The notes under the pieces are model-generated. The model was not told the origin of the DNA and searched no databases. It was given only the letters and a program-made list of their open reading frames with translations. Shown piece after piece: positions 1-8,921 of a DNA stretch of 64,000 bases. Source of the DNA: Anaeromyxobacter terrae (GTDB taxonomy: Bacteria > Myxococcota > Myxococcia > Myxococcales > Anaeromyxobacteraceae); contig NZ_JALCYY010000001.1 in NCBI RefSeq assembly GCF_022690685.1, positions 62,001-126,000 on the forward strand, in the 5' to 3' direction. Every line of letters starts with the position of its first letter. The stretch's first letter is position 1. A program made the position numbers and the translations under genes.

Positions 1-588
1 CCACAGGGACCACACCCCCACGACCGCGAAGAAGGCGGCGACGAGCAGCCTCGGGATCCGGCTCGGGACGTCCCAGCCTCCGTCGTTGCCCGCCAGGACG
101 TCGTAGAGGTCGTCGAGCGACGCCTCCCGCGGCAACGGTCGCCCCGCGCCGGACGGCGAGGGCCTTTCGCGCTCCGCGCGGCGGCGCTGCTCGTACTTGC
201 GCACGCCGCCATTCCTCAGGAAGCGCCGGATGGCTCCGAGCTCCCCGCGGTCGAACCAGGCGCCGTGCTGGCGGCAGACGTCGATCACGACGCCGGACAC
301 CCGGCCGAAGTTGGACCGGTTCATCACGTCGCGACACTCCGGGCAGGCACGGTACCGGACCCGCTCCGTCTGGCCCGGCCCGACCCGGGGAGCTCCCGCG
401 CCACGCGAAGGTGCCGGGCCGGTCTCGTCGTCGGGCGGCCGGGTCTCCTCCTCGCAGAGGCGCTGGAAGGACCCGGGATCGAGCCAGATCCCGCGGCAGC
501 GCTCGCAGCGGTGAGCCAGGACGGAGCCGGAGGCCACCTGCGCCAGGTCGACCTTGCAGTCCGGGCAGGTGAGGCGCGCGCCGATCAC
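1..588 (-). CDS. Zinc-ribbon (TFIIB-like) membrane-anchored protein, 3' end cut by window
   Basis: Function is unknown. The product has two Cys-rich knuckles. The first is CPDC near residue 8 with CERC about 20 residues later. The second is CPEC followed by the motifs MNRSNFGRVSG and CRQHGAWFD, which mark the zf-TFIIB-like bacterial zinc-ribbon family. A charged linker follows, and the visible end (RLLVAAFFAVVGVWSLW) looks like the start of a membrane helix. The frame is open to base 1, so the C-terminus lies outside the window. The GTG at 588 was chosen because no in-frame ATG was seen in the roughly 60 bases upstream. A smaller zinc-ribbon protein of similar style lies at 31017-31400. The family is confident; the role is not known. 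Confidence 0.75.
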   Translation of the reverse strand, partial: MIGARLTCPDCKVDLAQVASGSVLAHRCERCRGIWLDPGSFQRLCEEETRPPDDETGPAPSRGAGAPRVGPGQTERVRYRACPECRDVMNRSNFGRVSGVVIDVCRQHGAWFDRGELGAIRRFLRNGGVRKYEQRRRAERERPSPSGAGRPLPREASLDDLYDVLAGNDGGWDVPSRIPRLLVAAFFAVVGVWSLW

Positions 589-672
589 CCGCGCGATCCT
601 GCCCGAGCTGGACGCTGCCGGCGAATGTCCGTCGACTCCGCGCCGTCCATGCGGCCGATCCCCTCGGCCGCG

Positions 673-2178
673 CTACCGGAACACGAGCACGAACCCCTGG
701 TGGGCGTTCGCGCCCACGTCCGCGAGCGGCGCGCCTCCGACGATCGTGCTGCCGTCTGACGACACGGCGACCGAGTCGCCGAACGCGTCCCCGTCCACCC
801 CGTCGGCCGCGACCAGCCTCGCCACCGACCATCCGCCGCCGGCCGCGTCGTACACGTACACGGCGCCAGGGTCGGCGGCGCCGCCGCCCTGGTACGCCCC
901 GGCGACGAGTCGCGCGCCGCTCGCCGACATCGAGAGGGCGCACCCGAAGAGATCGTACGCGTCGAGGTCGGACGGCGTCACCCAGCTCTCGACTCAGCCC
1001 GCTCCGCCGTCTCGGTACAGGTACACCGAGCCGTGATTGATCGTCGGGATCGTCGAATGGAACGGCATGCCCGCCGCGACGGTGGCGCCATCCGCCGACA
1101 TCCCGACCGCCCGGCCGAAGTACTCGCCGCCGCTGCCGTTCGACGCGGTGAGCTGCGTCTCGTTCCAGGTCGAGCCGTCCCACGCGTAGAGGTACGCGGT
1201 CCCCTGTCCGCCGTTCGCGCCGACGTCATGGTACGGCGCGCCCGCCACGACGGTGTTCCCGTCGGCCGACACCGCGACGGACGTGCCGAGGTTGTCCCAC
1301 GTCGCGCCGTCCGAGGCGGTGAGCTTCGTCGCCTCCTCGAAGGACGACCCGTTCCAGCGGAACACGTAGGCGGCGCCCTGGTCCGTGGTCGTCGGCCCAT
1401 CGTCATACCGCGCGCCCGCGACGAGCGTGGTTCCGTCCGAGGTCAGCGCGAGCGACGAGCCGAAATTTGCCTGCGCCGCGCCGTCGGACGCCGTGAGGGT
1501 CGCCTCGGCGACGTAGCTCGAGCCCGTCCAACGGAACACGCGCGCGGAGCCCTGCCGCGCGTTCAGGCCCACGGTTTCGCCCGGGGCGCCGACGACGACG
1601 AGCCCGCCGTCCGCCGACGTCGCCACGGACATGCCGAACCACTCGTCCGGCGCGCCGTCCGCGGTCGTCAGCTTCAGCTCGTCCCAGCCCGACCCGCTCC
1701 AGCGGTACACGTACGCCGCACCCCCGCCCGCGAGGTGCGCCCCGACGACGAGGGTGCTTCCGTCGGACGAGGCCGCCAGCGACCCGCCGAAGCTCGCGGA
1801 CGGCGTTCCATCGGACGCGACGAGCTTCCGGCCCACGACGCAGGTGACCGCCACGTTCGTCACGTCCGCGCCGGAGACGGTCCCTGAGCCGCTCGCGACG
1901 GTGCACAGGTGGCCGTCGGGCTGGGCGCTCGCGGACACCGAGTACGCGGCGCCTGCTGGGAGCCTCGTCGGGAACGCGAACGGACCGTTCGCCGCGATCG
2001 CGAGGGCGTCGCCGCCGTTCAGCCGGAGGACGAGGCCCTGGCCGGCGAGCCCGCTCACGACGCCTCCGACGGCGAAGCGCGGCGTGGTGGCGCCTCCGCC
2101 ACCGCCGCTGCAGCCTGCGAGCGCGACGAGGATGGCCTGGGTTGCCGCCGCGAGGGCGGTGCATCGAGCTCGGGTCAT
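673..2178 (-). pseudogene. FG-GAP repeat lipoprotein interrupted by an in-frame TGA
   Basis: The ATG at 2178 starts a lipoprotein signal with lipobox LAGC followed by a Gly-rich linker. After it come repeats of about 60 residues of the FG-GAP/beta-propeller type (pattern FG.S.A.S.DG..LVVGAP ... AYVYRW.GS.W). A TGA at 994-996 stops the frame after 394 codons, but the same frame continues for about 100 codons with further good repeats (DLFGCALSMSASGARLVAGA) to a stop at 673. The TGA falls where sister repeats carry the conserved Trp of GSGW or GSTW, so TGG to TGA is the simplest explanation. It is called a pseudogene, but a sequencing error, readthrough or a functional truncated protein are possible. 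The full-length product would have 501 residues and be surface-exposed. Confidence 0.75.
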
Positions 2179-2520
2179 GTCCGGCTCCAGGGAGGGATGG
2201 GCTGCTTCTCGATGGTGACACGGGGAGTGCATGGGCGCAACGCCGACATCCGGGGAAGCGTCACACTGAACGTACAGTGGTACCCAGCGTAAATGGCGTG
2301 CAGGTATCGGGCCTCTCCGAGTGCGGCGGGCCCCCCATCCACGGGGACGTCGGAACGGCGCCGCGCATCGGTTTCCCGGCGTGGAGGAACGACGTCTCGC
2401 GTGAGCCCGGGAAACCGTCGAGCGACCAGGAGCCCGGAGCGCCGGCGGCGTGCGATGGCAGCCCGAGCGAGCGCGCCCGCATTCCGTGCGGCGGTCGACC
2501 GACGGAAATAGTTGTCGGGG
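2179..2520. other. Intergenic region between divergent genes
   Basis: About 340 bases separate the divergent FG-GAP lipoprotein and the EmrA-like gene. Short GTAC-containing inverted elements lie around 2270-2285, but I cannot assign a promoter or operator with confidence. No convincing open frame is seen. Confidence 0.4.
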
Positions 2521-3780
2521 ATGGCCGAGGTCCCCGCCGAGCACGAGGCGCAGGCCGACCTGCGGAACCGCGAGGCGAGGGACCGTGGGGCGGCGGGCCC
2601 TGGGGGCGCCGCGAAGGCATCGCGCAGCCGGCGCCGCGCCCTGCTCATCGTCGGCGGGATCGCGGCGGCCGTCATCCTGAGCGTGCTCGTCTATCTCCTG
2701 GTGAACGCAGGGAAGGAGCGCACCGACGATGCGCAGGTGGACGCTGACGTGGTGCCGCTCGCGCCGCGCGTGGCGGGCCAGGTGGCCGCCGTCCCTGTGG
2801 TCGAGAACCAGGCGGTGAAGAAGGGCGACGTCGTCCTCCAGCTCGACGAGAGGGAGTATCAGGCGAAGGTCGTCCAGGCCTCGGCCGAGCTGGACAGCGT
2901 GCGCGCGCAGGCGGATGCCGCCGACGCGCAGGTCGCGGTGGCCGAGGCGGCGGCCCGCGGCTCCCTCACCGAGGCGCAGGCCAACCTCCTCGGCTCGAGC
3001 CGCACCGTGTCCGGCGCGCGGGCGCAGCTCGCGCAGGCCCGGGCGAACCTCGCCAGCCGCGAGGCCGATCTCGCGCTCGCCGACGTCAACCTCCGGCGCG
3101 CCCGGGAGCTGGGGAAGGCGGACGTCATGCCGCAGCAGCAGCTGGACCAGATCCAGACGCAGGCGGAGTCGGCGCGGGCGGGGGTGGAATCGGCGCGCGC
3201 GAACGTGAGGGTGGCCGAGGAGCAGGTGCGTCGGGCCGAGGCGCAGGTCGGCGAGTCGCGGGGACGGGTGGCCGTCTCGCAGCCGGTCGGCGCGAGCATC
3301 GCCGCCGCGCGCGCCAGCGCGGCGTACCAGCACGCGCGCGTGCGGAACGCCGAGGCGGCCCTGACGCTCGCCCAGCTGAACCTCGAGTGGACCCGGCTGC
3401 GCGCCCCCGAGGAGGGATTCGTGAGCGGGATCGGCAGCCACCCCGGGGCCTGGCTGGCGGTGGGACAGACGGTGGCGCAGTTCGTGCCGATGAAGAGATA
3501 CGTCACCGCGAACTTCAAGGAGACGCAGGTGGGCAGGATGCGCACGGGCCAGGGGGCCGACGTGTCGGTGGACACCTACGGGCGGACGCTCCGTGGAAAG
3601 GTGGAGAGCGTGTCCGCGGGGACCGGCGCGCGGTTCTCGCTCTTGCCGCCCGAGAACGCCACGGGCAACTTCGTCAAGGTCGCCCAGCGCATCCCGGTGC
3701 GCATCGCGCTCGAGGCGCCCGCGGACTTGCCCCTGCGCGCGGGCCAGTCGGTGGAGGTCACCGTCCACGTCAGGGAGTGA
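2521..3780 (+). CDS. emrA: HlyD/EmrA-type membrane fusion protein
   Basis: This is the periplasmic adaptor of a tripartite or bipartite drug efflux pump. A cytosolic N-terminus is followed by one membrane helix (ALLIVGGIAAAVILSVLVYLL, about residues 40-60) and the HlyD signature TDDAQVDADVVPLAPRVAG. Next comes a long coiled-coil rich in Ala, Glu and Gln (about 110-260) and a C-terminal barrel with RAPEEGFV. The ATG at 2521 is used; a TTG at 2512 is an in-frame alternative. Its TGA overlaps the ATG of the MFS gene by one base, so the two are translationally coupled. No TolC-like outer membrane gene is nearby. The symbol is by family, not by proven orthology. Confidence 0.88.
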   Translation: MAEVPAEHEAQADLRNREARDRGAAGPGGAAKASRSRRRALLIVGGIAAAVILSVLVYLLVNAGKERTDDAQVDADVVPLAPRVAGQVAAVPVVENQAVKKGDVVLQLDEREYQAKVVQASAELDSVRAQADAADAQVAVAEAAARGSLTEAQANLLGSSRTVSGARAQLAQARANLASREADLALADVNLRRARELGKADVMPQQQLDQIQTQAESARAGVESARANVRVAEEQVRRAEAQVGESRGRVAVSQPVGASIAAARASAAYQHARVRNAEAALTLAQLNLEWTRLRAPEEGFVSGIGSHPGAWLAVGQTVAQFVPMKRYVTANFKETQVGRMRTGQGADVSVDTYGRTLRGKVESVSAGTGARFSLLPPENATGNFVKVAQRIPVRIALEAPADLPLRAGQSVEVTVHVRE

Positions 3781-5372
3781 TGCCCGCGATGGCTGGCGCC
3801 GCCGAAGAGGCCGCCTGGAGGCCTCGACACAGCCCCTGGCTGGTCGCATTCACCGTGACCCTGGCCACGTTCATGGAGGTGCTCGACACCGCCATCGCGA
3901 ACGTGGCGCTGCCGCACATCGCCGGCGGGCTCTCGGCCAGCCAGGACGAGGCGACGTGGGTCCTCACCTCCTACCTGGTCTCGAACGCGGTGGTCCTGCC
4001 CATCAGCGCCTGGATCTCCAGCCGGGTCGGGCGCAAGCGCTTCTACATGACCTGCGTGACGCTCTTCACGTTGAGCAGCTTCCTCTGCGGGTTCGCGCCC
4101 ACGATGTCGGCGCTCGTCTTCTTCCGGGTGCTCCAGGGCGTCGGCGGCGGCGGGCTCGCGCCCAGCGAGCAGGCGATCCTCGCCGACACGTTCCCGCCCG
4201 CGCAGCGCGGCATGGCGTTCGCCATGTACGGCCTGGCGGTGGTGTTCGCGCCAGCCATCGGCCCGACGCTAGGCGGCTACATCGTGGACCACGCGAGCTG
4301 GCGCTGGATCTTCTACATCAACGTGCCGGTGGGCATCGCCTCCCTGTTCCTCAGCTCCCTCATGGTCGAGGATCCGCCCTGGCTCCGGGACGAGAAGGAG
4401 CGCTCGAGGCGAGTCCGGGTGGACTGGCTCGGGCTGGGGCTGGTGGCGGTCGCGTTCGGGAGCCTCCAGGTCGTCATGGACAAGGGCCAGGAGGACGACT
4501 GGTTCTCCTCCCCGTTCATCGTCGTGTTCGCGATGGCGACCGTCATCGGCCTCCTGGGGACGCTGGTATGGGAGTGGGCCCACCCCAACCCCATCGTGAA
4601 CATCCGGCTGTTCCGGAACCGGAACTTCGCCGTCAGCGTCGGCCTCATGTTCACGCTGGGTGGGGTGCTGTACGGCACCACGGTGCTCCTCCCGCTCTTC
4701 CTGCAGACGCTCATGGGCTACAGCGCCCAGAGCGCCGGCGAGGTGCTGAGCCCGGGCGGCTTCGTCACCATGGCGACGATGCCCCTCGCGGGCTTCCTGG
4801 TCTCCCGCGTGCCGGCGAAGTACCTCATCGCGGCCGCCTTCACGGGGATGTCGCTCGCCCTCTTCCACATGTCGAGCATCAACCTCGGCATCGACGTGCA
4901 CACCGCCACCCTGTACCGCGTGTACCAGGCCCTCGCGCTCGCGTTCCTCTTCATCCCCATCAACACCGTGAGCTACATCGGCGTGCCGCGAGAGCAGAAC
5001 AACCAGGTGTCCGGGCTCATGAACCTGGCGCGCAACATCGGCGGCAGCGTCGGCATCGCCTTCGTGAGCACGGCCCTGGCGCGTCGCTCGCAGGAGTTCC
5101 AGAGCCGCCTCGTCGAGCACGCGACGCAGTCGAACCCCGTCTTCCAGGAGCGGTTGGCGCAGCTCACGCACGCGTTCTCCTCCGCCGGCCCGGCGCAGGC
5201 GACGCGACGCGCCCTCGGCGTTCTCTACGCCACGATCCAGCGGCAGGCGGCGGTGCTCTCGTACGCGCGGATCATCGAGGACCTGGCCATCGTGTGCGCG
5301 CTCTTCGTCCCGCTCATCCTCCTGCTGTTGAAGAGGAACGATCCCCGTGCCGCGCCGGCGGGAGCGCACTGA
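3780..5372 (+). CDS. emrB: DHA2-family MFS drug transporter (EmrB/QacA type)
   Basis: This is an inner-membrane proton-driven exporter of the 14-helix DHA2 family, 530 residues. The N-terminal helix carries the family motif (EVLDTAIANVALPHIAG). The loop after helix 2 has SRVGRKRF, the MFS motif A. GVGGGGLAPSEQAIL and GPTLGGYIVD follow, the latter matching motif C. The start ATG at 3780 overlaps the stop of the upstream EmrA-like gene. Together they form an EmrAB-type pair probably exporting hydrophobic compounds; the substrate cannot be read from sequence. It ends 250 bases before a convergent gene. Confidence 0.9.
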   Translation: MPAMAGAAEEAAWRPRHSPWLVAFTVTLATFMEVLDTAIANVALPHIAGGLSASQDEATWVLTSYLVSNAVVLPISAWISSRVGRKRFYMTCVTLFTLSSFLCGFAPTMSALVFFRVLQGVGGGGLAPSEQAILADTFPPAQRGMAFAMYGLAVVFAPAIGPTLGGYIVDHASWRWIFYINVPVGIASLFLSSLMVEDPPWLRDEKERSRRVRVDWLGLGLVAVAFGSLQVVMDKGQEDDWFSSPFIVVFAMATVIGLLGTLVWEWAHPNPIVNIRLFRNRNFAVSVGLMFTLGGVLYGTTVLLPLFLQTLMGYSAQSAGEVLSPGGFVTMATMPLAGFLVSRVPAKYLIAAAFTGMSLALFHMSSINLGIDVHTATLYRVYQALALAFLFIPINTVSYIGVPREQNNQVSGLMNLARNIGGSVGIAFVSTALARRSQEFQSRLVEHATQSNPVFQERLAQLTHAFSSAGPAQATRRALGVLYATIQRQAAVLSYARIIEDLAIVCALFVPLILLLLKRNDPRAAPAGAH

Positions 5373-5631
5373 GCCGCCGCTAGCGGGCGCCCATCGACGA
5401 TCGATCGACGGCGACCTCCGGAGAGCGCGCCCTAGCCACCCGATGTCAAGGCTCACGGCGAGGCGTGGACGCGGCGAGCCGCGACCGCCACGCCGCTGTC
5501 GGGTCGCGTCCGCGCCGCAGCGCTCCGCGACCACTCCGACCGCCGCTGGGCTCACTGCACTCTGAAGCGGGACACCAAACGCGAGACGAGTGAGCGCCAG
5601 CTCCGCCTGCGTTGGTTCGGATCGAGGAAGT

Positions 5632-6198
5632 TCAGAGCTCGTAGGCGGACGCGAGCACGGCGTGAGTCTGCAGGTCCACCTCGATCGGACGCCACTCATC
5701 GTTGATCGCGTCCATGCCCAGGCCCCTGAGCCGGTCTCCCTCCAGCTCGAGGTCTGCAATTCCGTCCCACGCAAGCCGTTCGGAGACCCACGTGCCAAGC
5801 GGTTCGACGACGATTGCTTCGGTGTCGGTCGCCAGAACGAGCCTCCGCTCGTTACGAACTCCTTCCCGGACATCCGGTCCGAACGTCTCGACACACCTTC
5901 GCATCGACGGATCGATGACGTAGGCCTGTCCGCCCGAGATCACGAAGAAGCGCGCCATCGTTGGATGCTCGAAGACAGCGGACAGATACCGACCGCCGGA
6001 TCCGCGCTGGAAGTTGCCGACCCAGCTCTCGCCCTGGTCCGCGGTGAACCGCACGACGAAGCCCTCGCGGTGGGTCGCCCCGCTGGTCGTGAACTGCTCC
6101 GGGTAGGGTCCAGTTCCAGGAAGGCCCGGCAGGATCTCGAACGACCAGCGCATGCAGGGATCGGAGCACGGCGCTCCGGTGTTGTCACGCACCGTCAT
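5632..6198 (-). CDS. Hypothetical protein, 188 aa
   Basis: I do not recognise the family. It starts at the ATG at 6198, with a purine-rich stretch (CGAGAG) upstream, and reads as a soluble mixed alpha/beta protein without a signal peptide or membrane helix. Motifs such as WSFEILPGLPGTGP, FTADQGESWVG and DPSMRRCVETFGP suggest a beta-rich, possibly propeller-like fold. It sits beside degraded genes and 1.4 kb upstream of the RHS locus, so a toxin/immunity-associated role is conceivable but unsupported. Confidence 0.6.
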   Translation of the reverse strand: MTVRDNTGAPCSDPCMRWSFEILPGLPGTGPYPEQFTTSGATHREGFVVRFTADQGESWVGNFQRGSGGRYLSAVFEHPTMARFFVISGGQAYVIDPSMRRCVETFGPDVREGVRNERRLVLATDTEAIVVEPLGTWVSERLAWDGIADLELEGDRLRGLGMDAINDEWRPIEVDLQTHAVLASAYEL

Positions 6199-6347
6199 GG
6201 ACTCTCGAGAATGGCAGCAACGTCGTCGACTGCGGCGGACACCGGAGCCGAGCCGAGCGGGTGAAGGACGGGAAGGGCCGCTCAGGTCGTCCTGGTGGAA
6301 TATGCTCCTGGCACTTCCAGCCACGTCGTCGAACGGAGAGGCACGAG

Positions 6348-6580
6348 ATGAGCTACCGCAGACGGCTGATCCTGGGTGTACCGAGACGGCACGCTCGTCT
6401 ATCGGTCGGACGTCGTGAGAGGTGAAGGACTTCAGAATCCGGAGCTCGCGTTCGCTCGCGCCAAGAACCGTCTCATGTTCACCTGGCTGCTGCGTGCGAC
6501 GAGGGCGCCGGTACGGACTCGACGACGCGATGGTTCACGCGGTCGAGCAGAAGCTCGTGCCAGGGGAGAGGGGCGAGTGA
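6348..6580 (+). pseudogene. Frameshifted relic of a small gene
   Basis: Coding-like peptide is spread over three frames. MSYRRRLIL begins at the ATG at 6348 after GGAGAGG. YRDGTLVYRSDVVRG and ELAFARAKNRLMFTWLLRA follow in a second frame from about 6376. RRYGLDDAMVHAVEQKL ends at a TGA at 6578-6580 in a third frame. The simplest reading is one small gene with two frameshifts, near 6378 and 6500. Function is unknown. Sequencing errors cannot be excluded, but the neighbouring genes show the same decay. Confidence 0.5.
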
Positions 6581-6651
6581 GCGGCAACTCAATGGCTCGT
6601 GGATCGGGAGCGGATCAAGCTCGGGCCTCGCACGAGGGGAGGTGTTGTCGA

Positions 6652-7122
6652 TGAGCTACCACGTGACCATCCTCCGGACCCACGCGGGCAAGCAGCTCCC
6701 CATCAGTCGCGAGGATGTGGTGGGTGCGGTCGAGTCCAGGCCCGATCTCCAGGCCAGCCCGGGCGACGATGGGACCCTCGAGATCACGGTGAAGGCCGGG
6801 GGCGAGGAGAGCCGGTCCTGGTCTGGCAGGACGGCGAGGTTTGGACTCGTAATCCCGACGCCGACACCCTGCGGCTGATGATCGAGTTGGCCACGCCCTC
6901 GGGGGCGCGTGTCAGGGGCGACGAGCTGGAGACCTACCGGTCTCCGAGCGAGAGCTACGTGCACCCGGACGACGCGGCTGCGGTGCGGCTGCGGTCAGGA
7001 TGGCAAAGGCCGACGTCAGCAAGCTCATCCTCCGCCATCGCGTCATGCGCTTCATCCCCCTGGTGCTCTTTTTCGCGTTGGCGCTGCTGTATGGTTACTG
7101 CTCGAGGCCAAGGCCGCACTGA
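6652..7122 (+). pseudogene. Frameshifted hypothetical gene with C-terminal membrane helix
   Basis: It starts at the ATG at 6652 after GGAGG. Frame 1 reads SYHVTILRTHAGKQLPISRE and continues to KAGGEE near 6810. The sense then moves to another frame with PVLVWQDGEVWTRNPDADTL, GARVRGDELETYRS and SYVHPDDAAAV. Near 6985 it moves again to MAKADVSKLILRHRVMRFIP plus a hydrophobic helix, ending at the TGA at 7120-7122. Two indels would restore one protein of about 155 residues with a single C-terminal membrane segment. The last part (ATG at 7000) could alternatively be a separate 40-residue membrane peptide. The family appears to be an uncharacterised proteobacterial one; the role is unknown. Confidence 0.55.
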
Positions 7123-7144
7123 GGCGAGCGCGAAGTGATCGCGT

Positions 7145-7200
7145 GAGGCATTGCGCCTGGTCCTCCCGCGGTGATCGGTGTGGAAGCGCTCTACCTGCGC
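7145..7200 (+). pseudogene. Remnant copy of the 3' part of the membrane-protein gene at 19825-20271
   Basis: This stretch aligns base by base with about 20120-20175 inside the intact gene downstream of the RHS gene, at roughly 80% identity by eye. One missing base near 7163 breaks the frame. The peptide pieces ALRLVLP and VIGVEALYLRALLG match FRLVLPVVIGAESLYLRT in the intact copy. No start codon or N-terminal half remains. Confidence 0.55.
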
Positions 7201-7626
7201 GCGCTGCTGGGGCGGCGCGGTGTACGTCTGCGCGGCCTGGAAGGCGTTCGCGCGCCCCTGCATCGGCGGGTGGTGAGCCTCGACCATACCGCATTCTCGA
7301 GGGCTACCCGAACCCCCGGGGCGGATGGCGACGATCCACGCGCTCCGGATGATCAAGGCCCGGTGGCGAGGGATCGAGATGTGTCATGAAATCCTACTCA
7401 CGCGGAGTGCCAAGAAACCCGCCGTGAACCAGAACGGTTGCGGTGGAACGGAATCGCGTGTTGACTTGGCGAGAAGTTCGCGCAACGTGTGAGCCTGGAC
7501 GGCACGACAATAGCGACCTCGTCGAAAGGCGAGCAGGCAAACGCCCGGACCCACGCGGCCCCAGGGCCCACCGAATGCCGGTGAGTGCGTGATCGCGCAC
7601 CCCCGGATGCGATTTCAGGGGTGCGC
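7201..7626. other. Apparently non-coding stretch after decayed genes
   Basis: No frame here looks coding. A TTGACT at 7461-7466 is a possible -35 element for the lipoprotein/RHS operon starting at 7627, but I see no good -10 at the right spacing. The rest probably derives from the same gene decay as the preceding kilobase. Confidence 0.35.
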
Positions 7627-8904
7627 ATGGTTCGCGCAGCGCGGCGGTACCTCGTCATTCTCGGCGGCATCGTCGCGGCCGCATGTAGCGGCGGCTCGAC
7701 GAGCGAACCCGCGGTTCCGTACACCGCGACGGCGGCGCTCGGCACCTATGAGGACGGATCCGGGCGTCTGGGCCTCGCGGCGCTCACCACGGTCCGGAGC
7801 GACGCGGGGGCGGGGCCGGACTCGGACTGGCTGCTCGGCGTCGTGCGCGACGGGGCGTCGCTCGGGCCTCCCGCCACCTACGCATCCGGCGCCGGTTACG
7901 CGGTCGCCTACTGGCCGGACGTCGCGCCGGCCGACGGCAGGTTCGAGATCGTGGCCTCCAGCGGTGGGCAGACGCTGAAGGCGGTAGCGACCCTGGCCGG
8001 CGCGACCCCGCTCGCGGTGCCGCTGGCCGCGCTCTCTCTCGACGGAACGCGCCTGGAGTGGGCCGACGTCGCCGGCGCGGAGGCCTATGCGTGCGTCCTG
8101 ACCGCGGGCGGCACGATCCAGGAGCAGCAGGTCTCGGCGGCCACGGGCTGCGACGTCTCCGCGCTCCCCGAAGGATCCTACCTCGCGTCGATCCAGGCGC
8201 TCGGCGCCGACCCGACGGCGCTGGAGCCGGGAGTCGCTCCGGCGATGCCTGCGAGCTTCCACGTCTCGCAGGCGCGGCTCGGATTGCTCGGGCGCGCCTC
8301 TGGAGCGCCGCTCGTGCTCCGCGCCGCCGGCGGGCGCATCGACTATGGCCTCGTCCCCGGGCTGGCGATCTGGGTCGGCCTCTCGGCGCCGGACGGAGCG
8401 CCGGACGGCGGCGCCTGGTCGATCGCGGTGACCGGCCCCGACTTGCCTGCGTCGGACCCCCTGCGCTTCGAGCTGCCGGCCAACTTCACGAAGCGGCTGG
8501 TCTGGGCCTACGGCCTGCCGCCGACGCCCGGGCTCTACACCCTGGTCGCGAGCGACGGGGTCGAGTCGGTCACGACCCAGTTCGCGATCGCGCCGCCGCT
8601 CCCGCTGCCGCTCCCCGGGGGCGTGTCCGCCAGCGGCGACGCGAAGCGCGGCGCCCACGTGACCTGGGACGGCGTCCCGGGCGCCCAGAGCTACTTCGCT
8701 TCCGTCTGGCTCGGGAGCTCCTACGTCGCCGGACAGTGGGTGACCGGCACGTCCGCGGACTTCCTGGCCGGCACGTTCACCTCCGGGAGCACCTACGAGG
8801 TCTACGTCACGGCGGCCGACTTCGACGTCACGGCGGGTCCTCCGCCGACCCGCGTCTCCGCATCCGAGAACAGCTACACCCCGGCGCGCTTCACCTCGCC
8901 GTGA
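7627..8904 (+). CDS. Lipoprotein of unknown function upstream of the RHS gene
   Basis: The product has 425 residues. The ATG at 7627 gives a lipoprotein signal with a cleavage Cys in AAACSGGS, so export and lipid anchoring are expected. The rest is beta-rich with fibronectin-III/Ig-like segments (LEWADVAGAEAYACVL; VTWDGVPGAQSYFASVWLGS). No enzymatic motif is seen. It lies 17 bases before the start of the giant RHS gene, so the two are probably one operon and may act together at the cell surface. An earlier in-frame GTG exists but would lengthen the signal sequence without benefit. Confidence 0.75.
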   Translation: MVRAARRYLVILGGIVAAACSGGSTSEPAVPYTATAALGTYEDGSGRLGLAALTTVRSDAGAGPDSDWLLGVVRDGASLGPPATYASGAGYAVAYWPDVAPADGRFEIVASSGGQTLKAVATLAGATPLAVPLAALSLDGTRLEWADVAGAEAYACVLTAGGTIQEQQVSAATGCDVSALPEGSYLASIQALGADPTALEPGVAPAMPASFHVSQARLGLLGRASGAPLVLRAAGGRIDYGLVPGLAIWVGLSAPDGAPDGGAWSIAVTGPDLPASDPLRFELPANFTKRLVWAYGLPPTPGLYTLVASDGVESVTTQFAIAPPLPLPLPGGVSASGDAKRGAHVTWDGVPGAQSYFASVWLGSSYVAGQWVTGTSADFLAGTFTSGSTYEVYVTAADFDVTAGPPPTRVSASENSYTPARFTSP

Positions 8905-8921
8905 ATCGGGGGCATGGAAGC

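Noticed and set aside
994..996. TGA as a selenocysteine codon
   Set aside because: The aligned position is Trp in sister repeats, the protein is a structural propeller, and I see no convincing stem-loop immediately downstream.
2266..2290. Possible operator with GTAC arms upstream of the EmrAB genes
   Set aside because: The arms are only four bases and self-complementary; not convincing without comparison to relatives.
5373..5631. Terminator between the convergent MFS and hypothetical genes
   Set aside because: Short GC-rich stems can be drawn, but none has a compact loop or a T-run.
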